A stretch of DNA of 64,000 nucleotides from Thermoflexus sp042408815 (GTDB taxonomy: Bacteria > Chloroflexota > Anaerolineae > Thermoflexales > Thermoflexaceae): the NCBI RefSeq assembly GCF_042408815.1, contig NZ_JBHOQR010000002.1, forward strand, positions 186,001 through 250,000, read 5' to 3'. Position 1 is the first letter of the stretch. Each line of letters starts with the position of its first letter. The notes beneath the pieces were generated by a model, which was given only the letters and a program-made list of their open reading frames with translations, had not been told where the DNA came from and did no database searches. Made by a program: the position numbers and the translations under genes. This document shows positions 15,010 to 23,456 of this stretch, piece after piece.

Positions 15010-15263
15010 CATAGCTGGGAGATGGTATGGATGCCTCCCAACCGCTCAGATGAAGATGGAGGGCCGGAATGGAGCATCAATGGATTGAGGAGAGATTACA
15101 GGCGATCCGCTTATAGATCGCTCGTCTCGAGGAGGGGCTCCGCCTGCGATCCTTGCTGGCCGAGTTGGAACGCTGGGAGGCCATGCGTCAGGAGATCAGG
15201 CGGGCCACTCAATCGGCCCGGCTTTCACACCACCCGTGAACAGTTAATTTCCCTCTATCCGAA

Positions 15264-15371
15264 TGCGGCAGCCTGTTCTGGCTGACGGCACTATCGCGGC
15301 TGGATTTGAGCGTCGCCGCCGGAGTTCTGCTGATCGCCCTGGGAGTTAGCCTGATCGCCCGGAGCGCATAA
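15264..15371 (+). pseudogene. Fragment of a small multidrug-type or EamA-like transporter
   Basis: A 35-codon frame encodes LFWLTALSRLDLSVAAGVLL then IALGVSLIARSA and a stop. The first half resembles the 'LSRLPLSVAYP' helix and the second the final helix of SMR/EamA-like proteins, so the loop between them seems deleted. No start codon. Confidence 0.35.
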
Positions 15372-15431
15372 AGATGAGGACAACAGACATTTGGGCATGA
15401 ACCTGACCGGAGGGCGAGGAAAAAGGAGGCG

Positions 15432-15706
15432 ATGCGTGTTGCAGTGATCGGCGGCGGAATTGTCAGCGTGAGCCTAGCGTATTTTTTGAGCCAGGCTGGG
15501 CATTCGGTGGTCCTGTATGAAGCCAGCGATCAGATCGGCGGCCTGGCGGAGACCATCCGCATGGGAGAGGCGGAGGTTGATCGCTTTTATCACACGATCC
15601 TCTCCAGCGATATCTACATGCAGGAGCTGGCCGCAGAGCTGGGGATCGCGAATCGGCTTGGCTTCCGGGCTACACGGCGTTTTTCCATGAAGGCCGTCTG
15701 TATCCG
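15432..15706 (+). pseudogene. N-terminal fragment of an FAD-dependent amine/UDP-sugar oxidoreductase
   Basis: Starts at ATG with AAGGAGG just upstream. Encodes VAVIGGGIVSVSLAYFLSQ and LYEASDQIGGLAET, an FAD-binding Rossmann fold of the UDP-galactopyranose mutase or protoporphyrinogen-oxidase-like group found in polysaccharide loci. Near 15665-15680 the frame shifts: YTAFFHEGRLYP continues the protein in another frame. At about 15706 it runs straight into a sugar transferase fragment. Only about 90 of the usual 400 or more residues remain. Confidence 0.65.
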
Positions 15707-16452
15707 ATCGTGGGCGCGGATGAGGAAGCCCGCATGGTGGCGGAACAAACTCGTTCTTCCCCCATCTCCGGAATGATCCTCCTGGGCATCCTGGACCCCC
15801 ATCTTCCTCGTGGGAAAGAGCTGCTGCTCGGCCTGCCCGTTCTAGGCACTCTGACGGACCTTCCCCGCCTGACCGAACAGTTCGGGGTTCGGGAAGTCAT
15901 CGTTTCGGCCAGCGCTCTCCTCCGGGAAGCCCTGGTCGAGCTTTTCCGCGCCTTTGCTTTCCATCCTCAGGTGAATCTGCGGCTTTCCTCAGGCCTCTAT
16001 GAACTTCTGGCTACCGGAACAGAGGTTTGGGAAGTGATGGGAGTTCCCCTGTTCTACTGGAGACGGCTCCGCCTCTCTCCGATGGAACAACTCCTTGAGG
16101 CCGTGATGGATTACACGCTGGCAGCCATTGCGCGGAGCTCCTTCTGGAGCAGAACCCTGAGCTGAAAAAGGCCTTCGAGCAAAACTATAAGCTGCGAGAC
16201 GACCCGCGGGTGACCCGGGTAGGGCGATTCCTGCGACGCTGGATCCTGGACGAGCTTCCACAGCTCTTTAACATGCTGTGGGGTGAGGTGAGTCTCGTAG
16301 GGCCACGGATTCTGACACCGGAAGAGATCTCCCGTTACGGGCGCTGGGCGTTGAATCTGCTCACCGTGAAGCCGGGCATCACCGGCCTCTGGCAGGTCTC
16401 CGGTGAGCACGCGGCGCATTCGCTGAGACGATCGCCGGGCCGCGAGGGATAA
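15707..16452 (+). pseudogene. Undecaprenyl-phosphate sugar transferase, decayed
   Basis: Matches polyprenyl glycosylphosphotransferases (WbaP/WcaJ type). The first part, to about 16120, is the Rossmann-like regulatory domain (GADEEARMVAEQ; GLPVLGTLTDLPRLTEQF; GVREVIVSASALLREAL; EVWEVMGVPLFYW). After a frameshift near 16130 the catalytic part resumes with LLLEQNPELKKAFEQNYKL, DDPRVTRVGRFLRRW, DELPQLFNMLWGEVSLVGPR and KPGITGLWQVSG. The membrane helix and catalytic start (the usual GPVFY...KFRSM block) are deleted, and the C-terminus is replaced after QVSG by an unrelated tail. This enzyme would have loaded the first sugar of an exopolysaccharide repeat on the lipid carrier. Confidence 0.75.
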
Positions 16453-16482
16453 AAAAGCGGAGCGGGCGGCGTCGCCCGCTCC
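16451..16482 (-). terminator. Intrinsic terminator of the minus-strand coiled-coil gene
   Basis: Ten-base-pair perfect stem GGAGCGGGCG (16459-16468) with complement at 16473-16482 and a 4-base loop; on the minus strand it is followed by GCTTTTTTATCCC. It lies about 50 bases after the stop of the gene ending at 16531. Confidence 0.85.
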
Positions 16483-16530
16483 CTCCTTTCCGATCGATGG
16501 GATGTTCGGCATTCAGCCGACGTGCCTTCG

Positions 16531-17277
16531 TTATTCCGATGAGGGTAACCGTCCCCACGGACCAGCGGTTGTCTGGGGAGGAACCACCTCTCCTCGCCGC
16601 GCCTCGTATAACCCCACCCCCAGATCTCCGGCGATCGCATCTGCCCCTGCATATACCGCCAGTCCAAAAACCGCGGGAACCACCGGCTCCGGGAATCCCT
16701 CCCGTTGCAACCAGCTCTGGAAACCAGGATCCCTGATCCTCTCCAGGGCCTGCTCGAAGGGCCGACGACCCCAGATCCGCCCCTTTACTTCCACAATCAT
16801 AGTGATCCGACGGCCATCTGTTTCCTCCACCTCCAGGACCAGATCGGCCTCCCCATCGAACTGCACCATAACGCTCCGCCGCACCTGACGGCCTGTCAGG
16901 GCCAGGAACCGGGGCATGAGATCCTCAGCCATGTTTTCGTGCACCAGCCCCCATCGCTCCTCTATCCGACCCACCACCCGCCGCAGCTCTCGCATCTCTT
17001 CCGTCAGTGCCGCAATCTGCGCCTCCACCTTCTCCATCCGCTCCGTCAGCGCCGCAATCTGCCGGCTATTCTCCCCAAGGACCTCCCAAACTCGCTCGAA
17101 CTCCTCATGGATCTCCAGCCGAAGGCGCTCTACCTGCGCTGGGAGAGCCAAGAGGTCCTCCGTCAACAACTTGCGGCGCACCTCCTCCCGGAACGCCGGA
17201 TCGCGATCGAGAAGCTCCAAAAACTTCATACGAAACACGGGATCCTGAAGCAACTCCTCGATCATTTGAGGGGTCAT
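16531..17277 (-). CDS. Coiled-coil protein with PD-(D/E)XK-like C-terminal domain
   Basis: A 248-residue cytoplasmic protein. Residues 1-60 are helical, 60-115 form a heptad coiled coil (QIAALTERMEKVEAQIAALT), and 120-240 form a mixed domain with GRQVRRSVMVQF, EADLVLEVEE and MIVEVKGRIWG. The D...ExK arrangement (D in EADLVLE, then EVK) resembles restriction-endonuclease-fold proteins of the DUF3782 group. A second protein of the same plan lies at 39912-40838. Such proteins are multicopy in Chloroflexi and cyanobacteria; their role is not known to me. It has its own terminator and the start ATG is unambiguous. Confidence 0.75.
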   Translation of the reverse strand: MTPQMIEELLQDPVFRMKFLELLDRDPAFREEVRRKLLTEDLLALPAQVERLRLEIHEEFERVWEVLGENSRQIAALTERMEKVEAQIAALTEEMRELRRVVGRIEERWGLVHENMAEDLMPRFLALTGRQVRRSVMVQFDGEADLVLEVEETDGRRITMIVEVKGRIWGRRPFEQALERIRDPGFQSWLQREGFPEPVVPAVFGLAVYAGADAIAGDLGVGLYEARRGEVVPPQTTAGPWGRLPSSE

Positions 17278-17426
17278 GGGTCGGGCCTCCCGCTCTATCG
17301 GTCTTTTCCCAGGTTAACATGGATCACGAGAGGCTGTCAACCAGCCCTATCGCTTCTCCGGGGCGTTGCAAGCTTCATTTCAGACCAATGACATCCGCAT
17401 CGACTTCATGAGGCGAGATGTATTGT

Positions 17427-17456
17427 TCGACAAAAGATTCCCTTCCGCGTTAGAAT
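17427..17456 (+). promoter_or_regulatory. Possible promoter for ttuA
   Basis: TTCGAC at 17427-17432 and TAGAAT at 17451-17456 with an 18-base spacer, 44 bases before the ttuA start. Moderate match. Confidence 0.4.
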
Positions 17457-17499
17457 GACGCTGATTGCAGGAAAACCAGCAGAGGAGGGGCATCTCACG

Positions 17500-18474
17500 A
17501 TGGCGATCCGTTGTCGGAAATGTGGCCGCGAGGCGGCCATCATGATGCGCCAGCACCGGCTGGCCCTATGCGATGTGCATTATCTGGAATGGTTCGTGGA
17601 GCAGACCGAGCGGACCATCCGGATGTTCCGGATGTTCGATCGCTCGGAGCGGGTGCTGGTGGCCGTCTCGGGAGGCAAGGATTCCCTGAGCCTGTGGGAT
17701 GTGTTGCTGCGCCTGGGCTACCAAGCCGATGGGCTATACATCGGCCTGGGCATCGACGGCGGCATTCGTTACTCCGATCAGTCCTATGAGAAATGCCGAC
17801 GCTTTGTCGAGGAACGCTGGCCAGACGCCCGGCTCATTGTGGTGGACGTTAAAGAAGTCTATGGCGAGACAATCCCGGAAGTCGCTGCTCGGACCCTGCG
17901 AGGGCGGGATAAACCGTGCGCCGTATGCGGACTGATCAAGCGCTACATTATGAACCGCGTCGCATATGATGGTGGCTACGCGGCCCTGGCGACAGGACAT
18001 AATCTGGATGATGAGGTCGCTGTGCTCTTCGGCAATGTGATGAACTGGCAGGTCGGCTATATGGCCCGCCAGGGCCCTGTGCTACCTGCCTCCCGCCCGG
18101 GATTCGCCCGCAAGGTGAAGCCCTTCTGCCGCTTTTACGAGCGTGAGACCGCCGCCTATGCCCTGCTCCGGGGCATCGATTATATCTACGATGAATGTCC
18201 ATACGCGGAGGGCTCCACCAGCATCGCCTACAAGGAGTGGCTGGCGAAACTTGAGGAGGAACGCCCGGGCACCAAGCTTCGCTTTTATCTAGGCTTCCTG
18301 AAGGCAAAGGAAGAAGGCCTGATCACTTTTCGGACCGATGAGGCCGAGCTGCACGCCTGCGAGAAGTGTGGGCAACCCACCTCGGCGCCGGGGATCTGCG
18401 CGTTCTGCCGGCTGTGGGAACGTCGACGGCCTGCCCGCACAATCGCTGCGCCGGTTCTCTCTGTGGAGGAATAA
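17500..18474 (+). CDS. ttuA: tRNA thiolation ATPase, TtuA/TtcA family
   Basis: Adenylates a tRNA uridine and transfers sulfur to it. TtuA makes 2-thioribothymidine at position 54, which stabilises tRNA in thermophiles. The 324-residue protein has an N-terminal zinc finger (CRKCG ... CDVHY), the PP-loop SGGKDS near residue 59, the CAVC pair and ECPYAEGS cysteine that hold the [4Fe-4S] cluster, and a C-terminal zinc finger (CEKCGQ ... CAFC). Two zinc fingers plus CxxC fit TtuA better than TtcA. The ATG at 17500 is chosen for GAGGAGGGG 9 bases upstream. The sulfur carrier TtuB is not in the window. It ends 3 bp before the BtuF-like gene, so the two are cotranscribed. Confidence 0.88.
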   Translation: MAIRCRKCGREAAIMMRQHRLALCDVHYLEWFVEQTERTIRMFRMFDRSERVLVAVSGGKDSLSLWDVLLRLGYQADGLYIGLGIDGGIRYSDQSYEKCRRFVEERWPDARLIVVDVKEVYGETIPEVAARTLRGRDKPCAVCGLIKRYIMNRVAYDGGYAALATGHNLDDEVAVLFGNVMNWQVGYMARQGPVLPASRPGFARKVKPFCRFYERETAAYALLRGIDYIYDECPYAEGSTSIAYKEWLAKLEEERPGTKLRFYLGFLKAKEEGLITFRTDEAELHACEKCGQPTSAPGICAFCRLWERRRPARTIAAPVLSVEE

Positions 18475-18477
18475 GGC

Positions 18478-19416
18478 ATGCGCATTGTCTCCCTTCTTCC
18501 CGGCGCCACCGAGCTGATCTGCGCCCTGGGGCTGGAGAAGCAGCTGGTGGGCATCTCCCATGAATGTGACTTTCCCCCTGAGGTAGTTGCCCATTTGCCC
18601 CGTTTGACTCGCAGTACCCTTCCCGAAGGCCTCTCCGATCCCGCGGCGATCGATGCAGCGGTTCGGGAGAAGGCTCGGAAAGGCGAGCCACTTTATACGA
18701 TCGACGAGGAGCAGCTCGCCGCCCTGGAACCCGATCTGGTCCTTACCCAGGCTCTGTGTGAGGTCTGTGCCGTTCCCCAAGGCCAGGCCATGCGAGCTTC
18801 GGTTCGGCTGCGCCGCCCACCTCGCATAATCGCGATCAATACGTATCGTCTCGAGGACATCTTCGAAAGCCTGCGTCAGATCGCGGAGGCCGCAGGGGTT
18901 CCCGAACGGGCAGACTCCCGAATCCAGGAATGGCGCCATCGCCTGGCCCGGGTGGAAGCGGCCGTGGCCGGTGCACCCCGGCCACGGGTCCTGATGCTCG
19001 AGTGGCTGGATCCTCCGTTCCGCTGTGGCCACTGGATTCCGGATATGGTAACAATCGCAGGAGGAACAGAGATCATGGGGCGAGCCGGAGAGCCCTCCTC
19101 TCGGATCCCATGGGAGGAGATCGAGAAAGCGCAACCGGAGGTCATCGGTCTCATCCCATGCGGATATCGCCTGAAGGACATCATCGCGGCCCAATCTCTT
19201 CTGGATCGCCTGTCTTTCTGGACCCGAATCCCGGCGGCACAGAGGGGACAAGTCTATGCCTTAGATGCCTCAGCTTACTTCAGCCGGCCTGGGCCCCGCA
19301 CTATTGATGGCATCGAACTGCTTGCCGCTATACTCCATCCAGATCGCTTTCACACCCCGCTGGTGGAGTGGGCCGCGCAACGCCTATCGCCCCTTCCCCT
19401 CTCCCACCACGGATGA
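18478..19416 (+). CDS. BtuF-like cobalamin-binding protein without signal peptide
   Basis: Substrate-binding-protein fold of the BtuF/FecB type: begins IVSLLPGATELICALGL, followed by LVGISHECDFP, DLVLTQALCEVC, the long linking helix near 120-150 and GHWIPDMVTIAGG. The usual family role is periplasmic B12 capture for an ABC importer. Here the protein starts directly at the first beta strand, with no signal peptide or lipobox and no permease or ATPase gene alongside, so it may act in the cytoplasm or on another ligand. A start further upstream is blocked by ttuA, which ends 3 bp before. 312 residues is normal for the mature domain. Confidence 0.8.
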   Translation: MRIVSLLPGATELICALGLEKQLVGISHECDFPPEVVAHLPRLTRSTLPEGLSDPAAIDAAVREKARKGEPLYTIDEEQLAALEPDLVLTQALCEVCAVPQGQAMRASVRLRRPPRIIAINTYRLEDIFESLRQIAEAAGVPERADSRIQEWRHRLARVEAAVAGAPRPRVLMLEWLDPPFRCGHWIPDMVTIAGGTEIMGRAGEPSSRIPWEEIEKAQPEVIGLIPCGYRLKDIIAAQSLLDRLSFWTRIPAAQRGQVYALDASAYFSRPGPRTIDGIELLAAILHPDRFHTPLVEWAAQRLSPLPLSHHG

Positions 19417-19454
19417 AGCGGAGGGTCCACATCAGGCGACCGGGAGGTGCTTCC

Positions 19455-20057
19455 ATGAATCGCCCACTGATTGCGCCCTCCGAACTGGAAACCCTGACCG
19501 CTCAGTTCGGACCGCAGCCGTATCAGCACGCGACGGTCATCGCAGATGGATGGTGGGAAGAGGTGCGCCGAAGCCTGAGCCGGCGCCGGGGAGAGGTTCT
19601 CATGGTCATCCAGCGGCCAGGGGGTGAGATTTTGGTTCACACAAAAGCGTTCTATCCCCCAGAGGCCTATCGGCTGCTGACCGGAGGTATCGGATGGGAG
19701 GAGACCGCATGGGCTGCTCTGCATCGGGAGATCGAGGAGGAGACCAGCCTGCCTGTGCACTCGGCAACATGGTGGGGTCTAATCACTTACACCCTCTACC
19801 CCTCAGAAACCGATCGGGACCATGGCCTTCCCTTTGTCTCATTTGTCTTCCATATCCATACAGAAGGAGAGCCCCGTGCAACGGATCGGGCAGAGCGGAT
19901 CGCCGCCTTCCGCTGGATCTCCCCGGAAGCCCTTCCCGAAATCGCCCGCCGTCTGGAGTCCCTGGATGCCCCATGGAGGGGCTGGGGCGCCTTTCGCGCC
20001 ATCGGACATCGCTTTGTCTGGGAACATCATCGCGAACACCTGCTTCTCCGACCCTAA
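19455..20057 (+). CDS. NUDIX hydrolase
   Basis: A 200-residue pyrophosphohydrolase. The Nudix box is GGIGWEETAWAALHREIEEE followed by TSL, fitting Gx5Ex7REUxEExGU except Ser for the last Gly, near residues 76-98. Substrate cannot be told from sequence. Start ATG 19455 follows GGGAGGTG by 5 bases. It lies 38 bp after the BtuF-like gene on the same strand and converges on mreB, 28 bp beyond its stop. Confidence 0.88.
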   Translation: MNRPLIAPSELETLTAQFGPQPYQHATVIADGWWEEVRRSLSRRRGEVLMVIQRPGGEILVHTKAFYPPEAYRLLTGGIGWEETAWAALHREIEEETSLPVHSATWWGLITYTLYPSETDRDHGLPFVSFVFHIHTEGEPRATDRAERIAAFRWISPEALPEIARRLESLDAPWRGWGAFRAIGHRFVWEHHREHLLLRP

Positions 20058-20085
20058 CGATCCTCTTGGGGCCCTCAGCCAGAGG

Positions 20086-21108
20086 CTATAACCAGGACCA
20101 GAGCGTAGTCAGCGTGCGCTGGAACAGATGGATATGCTCCAGCGCTTTTCCGGCTCCCATCGCCACACAGGCCATGGGGGCATCCGCCACATAAGCCGGG
20201 ACACCCGTTTGCTGGGTAAGGAACTCATCGATCCGACGGAGCATCGCTCCTCCCCCCACCAGGGCCATCCCCCGATCGATGATATCCGCCGCCAGCTCCG
20301 GCGGCGTCCGTTCCAGAACAGCTCGAACCACCCCGATGACGGCCTGGAGAGGCTCCTGGATCGCCTCCAGCACTTCCTCCGAACTCAAAGTGATGGTGCG
20401 CGGCAGGCCGGTGACCAGATCCCGCCCCTGCACCTCCATCGTCAAGGGAGGATCCAGCGGGAGAGCTGTTCCGATCTGGATTTTCACCTGCTCCGCAGTA
20501 GGCTCTCCGATCGCCATATTATATTTCCGGCGTACATAACCGATGATGGCCTCATCCATACGGATACCGCCCACTCGAACAGAGTGGGCAGTCACAATCC
20601 CCAGCATGGAAATCACGGCCGCCTCGGTCGTGCCGCCGCCCAGATCAACCACCATATTGCCTGTAGGAGTATCCACCGGCAGCCCCGCCCCCAGGGCAGC
20701 CGCCAGAGGCTCAGGGATCAAATAAACGTGGCCAGGATGGGCCCCGGCGGCCACGGCCGCTTCATGCACCGCGCGGCTCTCCACGCTGGTCACCCCGTAA
20801 GGGACCGAAATCATCACATGGGGACGGAAAAGGCGGATAGGGCCGCATACTTTGGCGATGAAATACCGAAGCATTCGCTCTGTCACATAGTAATCCGCAA
20901 TCACCCCATCCCGAAGAGGCCGAATCACCTCAATGACCTCCGGGGTGCGGCCATACATTGCCCGAGCCTCTTCCCCAACCGCCAAGATCTCATCCCCATC
21001 CACAGGCATGGCCACCACGGAGGGCTCCTGAAGGACAATCCCCCGGCCGACCTCATAGACTAACACGTTCGCGGTGCCCAGATCGATCCCTAAACGCTTG
21101 GTCAGCAT
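20086..21108 (-). CDS. mreB: MreB-like actin homologue
   Basis: Cytoskeletal ATPase that guides lateral cell-wall growth. The 340-residue protein has the phosphate-1 motif GIDLGTANVLVY, the connect/phosphate-2 region VVDLGGGTTEAAVI, and adenosine motif GMALVGGGAMLR. Start ATG 21108 is used because it precedes the first motif by the normal distance; longer upstream frame is shadow sequence. mreC and mreD do not follow, unlike the usual mreBCD order; it lies 37 bp downstream of atpC instead and may be read through from the atp operon. Confidence 0.9.
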   Translation of the reverse strand: MLTKRLGIDLGTANVLVYEVGRGIVLQEPSVVAMPVDGDEILAVGEEARAMYGRTPEVIEVIRPLRDGVIADYYVTERMLRYFIAKVCGPIRLFRPHVMISVPYGVTSVESRAVHEAAVAAGAHPGHVYLIPEPLAAALGAGLPVDTPTGNMVVDLGGGTTEAAVISMLGIVTAHSVRVGGIRMDEAIIGYVRRKYNMAIGEPTAEQVKIQIGTALPLDPPLTMEVQGRDLVTGLPRTITLSSEEVLEAIQEPLQAVIGVVRAVLERTPPELAADIIDRGMALVGGGAMLRRIDEFLTQQTGVPAYVADAPMACVAMGAGKALEHIHLFQRTLTTLWSWL

Positions 21109-21145
21109 CACGAAGTCCCTATCGCTTGATGTTTTGCGCAGAGCT

Positions 21146-21586
21146 TCAGGAAGCGCCGGATCCAGCGGATCCCTCCCGACGGATTCGGCGGCGGCGGGCC
21201 ACCTCCAGGCGAACCCGCGAGCGACGCAGAGCCGCCAGAGCGGCATTCAGATCGACGCCTGCCGGTCGCTCCTTCAGGATCTGCTCCGCCCGCTGACGGG
21301 CCTCCTCTGCCCGCGCGATATCGATCTCTTCCGCCCGCTCCGCCACATCCGCCAGGACGATCACCTTCTCCGGGCTCACTTCCATGAACCCCCCATGGAT
21401 CGCGAACCAGAGCTCCTCGCCCCCCCTCCGGGCCAGTAACGGCCCAACGCCCAGAGCGGTCAGCAACGGCGCATGTCCGGGTAGGATCCCCAGCTCCCCC
21501 TCCACTCCAGGGGCCACCACCATATCCACATCCCCGCTGAACAGGGCGCGCTCCTGTGTCACAATCTCCAGACGCATCGGACTCAT
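21146..21586 (-). CDS. atpC: ATP synthase epsilon subunit
   Basis: Central-stalk subunit of F1 that couples rotation and can inhibit ATP hydrolysis. The 146-residue product has the beta-sandwich domain (LEIVTQERALFSGDVDMVVA; GELGILPGHAPLLTALGVG) and the C-terminal helical pair near 90-140 rich in Glu and Arg. Last F1 gene of a minus-strand operon A-G-D-x-C. Its start overlaps the stop of the small frameshifted gene by ATGA. Confidence 0.94.
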   Translation of the reverse strand: MSPMRLEIVTQERALFSGDVDMVVAPGVEGELGILPGHAPLLTALGVGPLLARRGGEELWFAIHGGFMEVSPEKVIVLADVAERAEEIDIARAEEARQRAEQILKERPAGVDLNAALAALRRSRVRLEVARRRRIRREGSAGSGAS

Positions 21587-21959
21587 CCGGCAATCTCCTC
21601 TTTACAGATGGCTCCACTGCTCCATCGGTTCTGGAACCCCAAAATAAGCGGAATCCCAAACAACTGCGCCTCCTGGGCCCGCTGGATCGCCCGGTGACCG
21701 AGGCTCAGCGATGCCCCCCCAGGTCCACCGAAAACCAACGTGTAAACGCCAGCTTCACTGGCGCCCCAGCTGAAAGGCGCACGAGAGTGCTCGGGGAAAC
21801 ATAGCGCCCCTCCTGCCCGAATCGGACAAGCAGGGCAGACAACCGCTCCTGCGGAAGAATCCGCACGACAGCGACATCCACGGTAGTGCGGGCGATCCCC
21901 CACCGGGCAGCGGCCAGTCCCCCGATGATCCTATGGAGATCCTGGCCTTCGAAGCTCAC
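21583..21959 (-). pseudogene. Unrecognised small gene between atpD and atpC, broken in a G7 tract
   Basis: Its GTG start overlaps the atpD stop (GTGA at 21956-21959). The first frame runs 84 codons and stops at 21705. A second frame ends at 21583 in an ATGA overlap with the atpC start. The frames meet at a run of seven G (minus strand; 21714-21720). Adding one G joins them into a single 125-residue protein exactly bounded by the two coupled overlaps, with segments LHRIIGGLAAARWGIARTTV, RILPQERLSALLVRFGQEG and AQEAQLFGIPLILGFQNRW. No helices long enough for membrane spans. I do not recognise the family. Either a recent frameshift, a sequencing error, or a slippage-dependent gene. Confidence 0.6.
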
Positions 21960-23365
21960 CGCAGCTCACCTCGGCGCAGGCGCTCCGCCTTCTCCACGGC
22001 CTCGTCGATGGTACCAACCATGTAAAAAGCCGCCTCGGGCAGATCGTCGTGCTTGCCCTCCAGGATCTCCTTGAAACCGCGCACCGTCTCCTTCAGCGGG
22101 ACATAGCGGCCGGGCAGGCCGGTGAACTGCTCGGCGACGAACATCGGCTGACTGAAGAACCGCTCGATCTTCCGGGCTCGCGCCACGATCAGCTTATCTT
22201 CTTCCGATAATTCATCGATCCCCAGGATGGCAATGATGTCTTGGAGATCCTTATAACGTTGGAGCACCCGCTGCACCTCGCGGGCCACCGTATAATGCTC
22301 CTCCCCGACGATCCGCGGATCCAGGATCCGGCTGGTGGAAGCCAGCGGATCCACGGCTGGGTAAATCCCCTTCTCCGCAATACTTCGCTCCAGGGCAATA
22401 GTGGCGTCCAGATGAGCGAACGTCGCCACCGGGGCAGGATCCGAGTAATCGTCCGCCGGCACATACACGGCCTGCATCGAAGTGATCGCGCCGCGCCGGG
22501 TAGAAGTGATACGCTCCTGCAGCTGCCCCATCTCGAAGGCCAGGGTGGGCTGATAACCGACCGCCGAGGGCATGCGGCCGAGCAGGGCGGAGACCTCCGA
22601 GCCGGACATCACGAAACGGAAGATGTTATCGATGAAGATGAGAACATCCCGCCCCTGATCCCGGAAGTATTCGGCCATTGTGAGGGCCGTCAGCCCCACC
22701 CGCAGACGAACCCCCGGTGGTTCATTCATCTGGCCGAAGACCATCACAGTCTTGTCGATCACCCCTGCTTCGATCATCTCGCGGTAAAGCTGCGTGCCCT
22801 CGCGGGTGCGCTCGCCGATCCCGGCGAAGACGGAGATCCCCTTGTGGACCGTCGCGATGTTCCGGATGAGCTCCATGATGATCACCGTCTTGCCTACCCC
22901 CGCGCCGCCGAAGACCGCTACCTTCCCACCCCGCATGAACGGGGCGATGAGGTCGATCACCTTCAGCCCAGTCTCGAAGACTTCGATCTGAGTCGATTGC
23001 TCCTCGAGGGAGGGTGGGGGCTGATGGATCGGCCGATACTCCTGAGCGCGAACCGGGCCTTTATCATCGATTGGCTCGCCCAGCACATTGAACACCCGGC
23101 CCAGGGTGGCCTCCCCAACCGGCACCATAATCGGAGCCCCCGTATCATACGCCACCATGCCCCGGCGGAGTCCATCGGTGGTATCCATCGCGATGCAACG
23201 AACCATCCCACCCGCCAGATGCTGCTGCACCTCCAGCACCAGCCGGTGGCCATCGCGGGGAACCTCGATGGCATTATAAATATCCGGCAACTCCTCCGGT
23301 GGGAACTCCACATCCACCACATTCCCCAGGATCTGCACAATCCGTCCCACAGAGCCTTTCGCCAT
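21956..23365 (-). CDS. atpD: ATP synthase beta subunit
   Basis: Catalytic subunit of F1. 469 residues, normal length. Walker A GGAGVGKTVIIMELI near residue 150, the catalytic Glu in GERTREGTQLY, Walker B VLIFIDNIFRF, and the DELSEEDK hinge segment are all visible. Start ATG 23365 follows GGGAGGGAAG by 6 bases. Member of the F1-only operon atpA-G-D-x-C. Confidence 0.97.
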   Translation of the reverse strand: MAKGSVGRIVQILGNVVDVEFPPEELPDIYNAIEVPRDGHRLVLEVQQHLAGGMVRCIAMDTTDGLRRGMVAYDTGAPIMVPVGEATLGRVFNVLGEPIDDKGPVRAQEYRPIHQPPPSLEEQSTQIEVFETGLKVIDLIAPFMRGGKVAVFGGAGVGKTVIIMELIRNIATVHKGISVFAGIGERTREGTQLYREMIEAGVIDKTVMVFGQMNEPPGVRLRVGLTALTMAEYFRDQGRDVLIFIDNIFRFVMSGSEVSALLGRMPSAVGYQPTLAFEMGQLQERITSTRRGAITSMQAVYVPADDYSDPAPVATFAHLDATIALERSIAEKGIYPAVDPLASTSRILDPRIVGEEHYTVAREVQRVLQRYKDLQDIIAILGIDELSEEDKLIVARARKIERFFSQPMFVAEQFTGLPGRYVPLKETVRGFKEILEGKHDDLPEAAFYMVGTIDEAVEKAERLRRGELR

Positions 23366-23456
23366 CGCTTTCTTCCCTCCCGAAAATGATCGGAGTTGAG
23401 GAAAACACTCCCAAGCCCTGGGGAAAAGTGAGCCGTGTAAACGGCCGGGAAAGCGA

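Noticed and set aside
9708..16452. An integrated phage or genomic island around the tRNA-Leu gene
   Set aside because: No integrase, no repeat of the tRNA 3' end that I could find, and remnants are of ordinary chromosomal genes.
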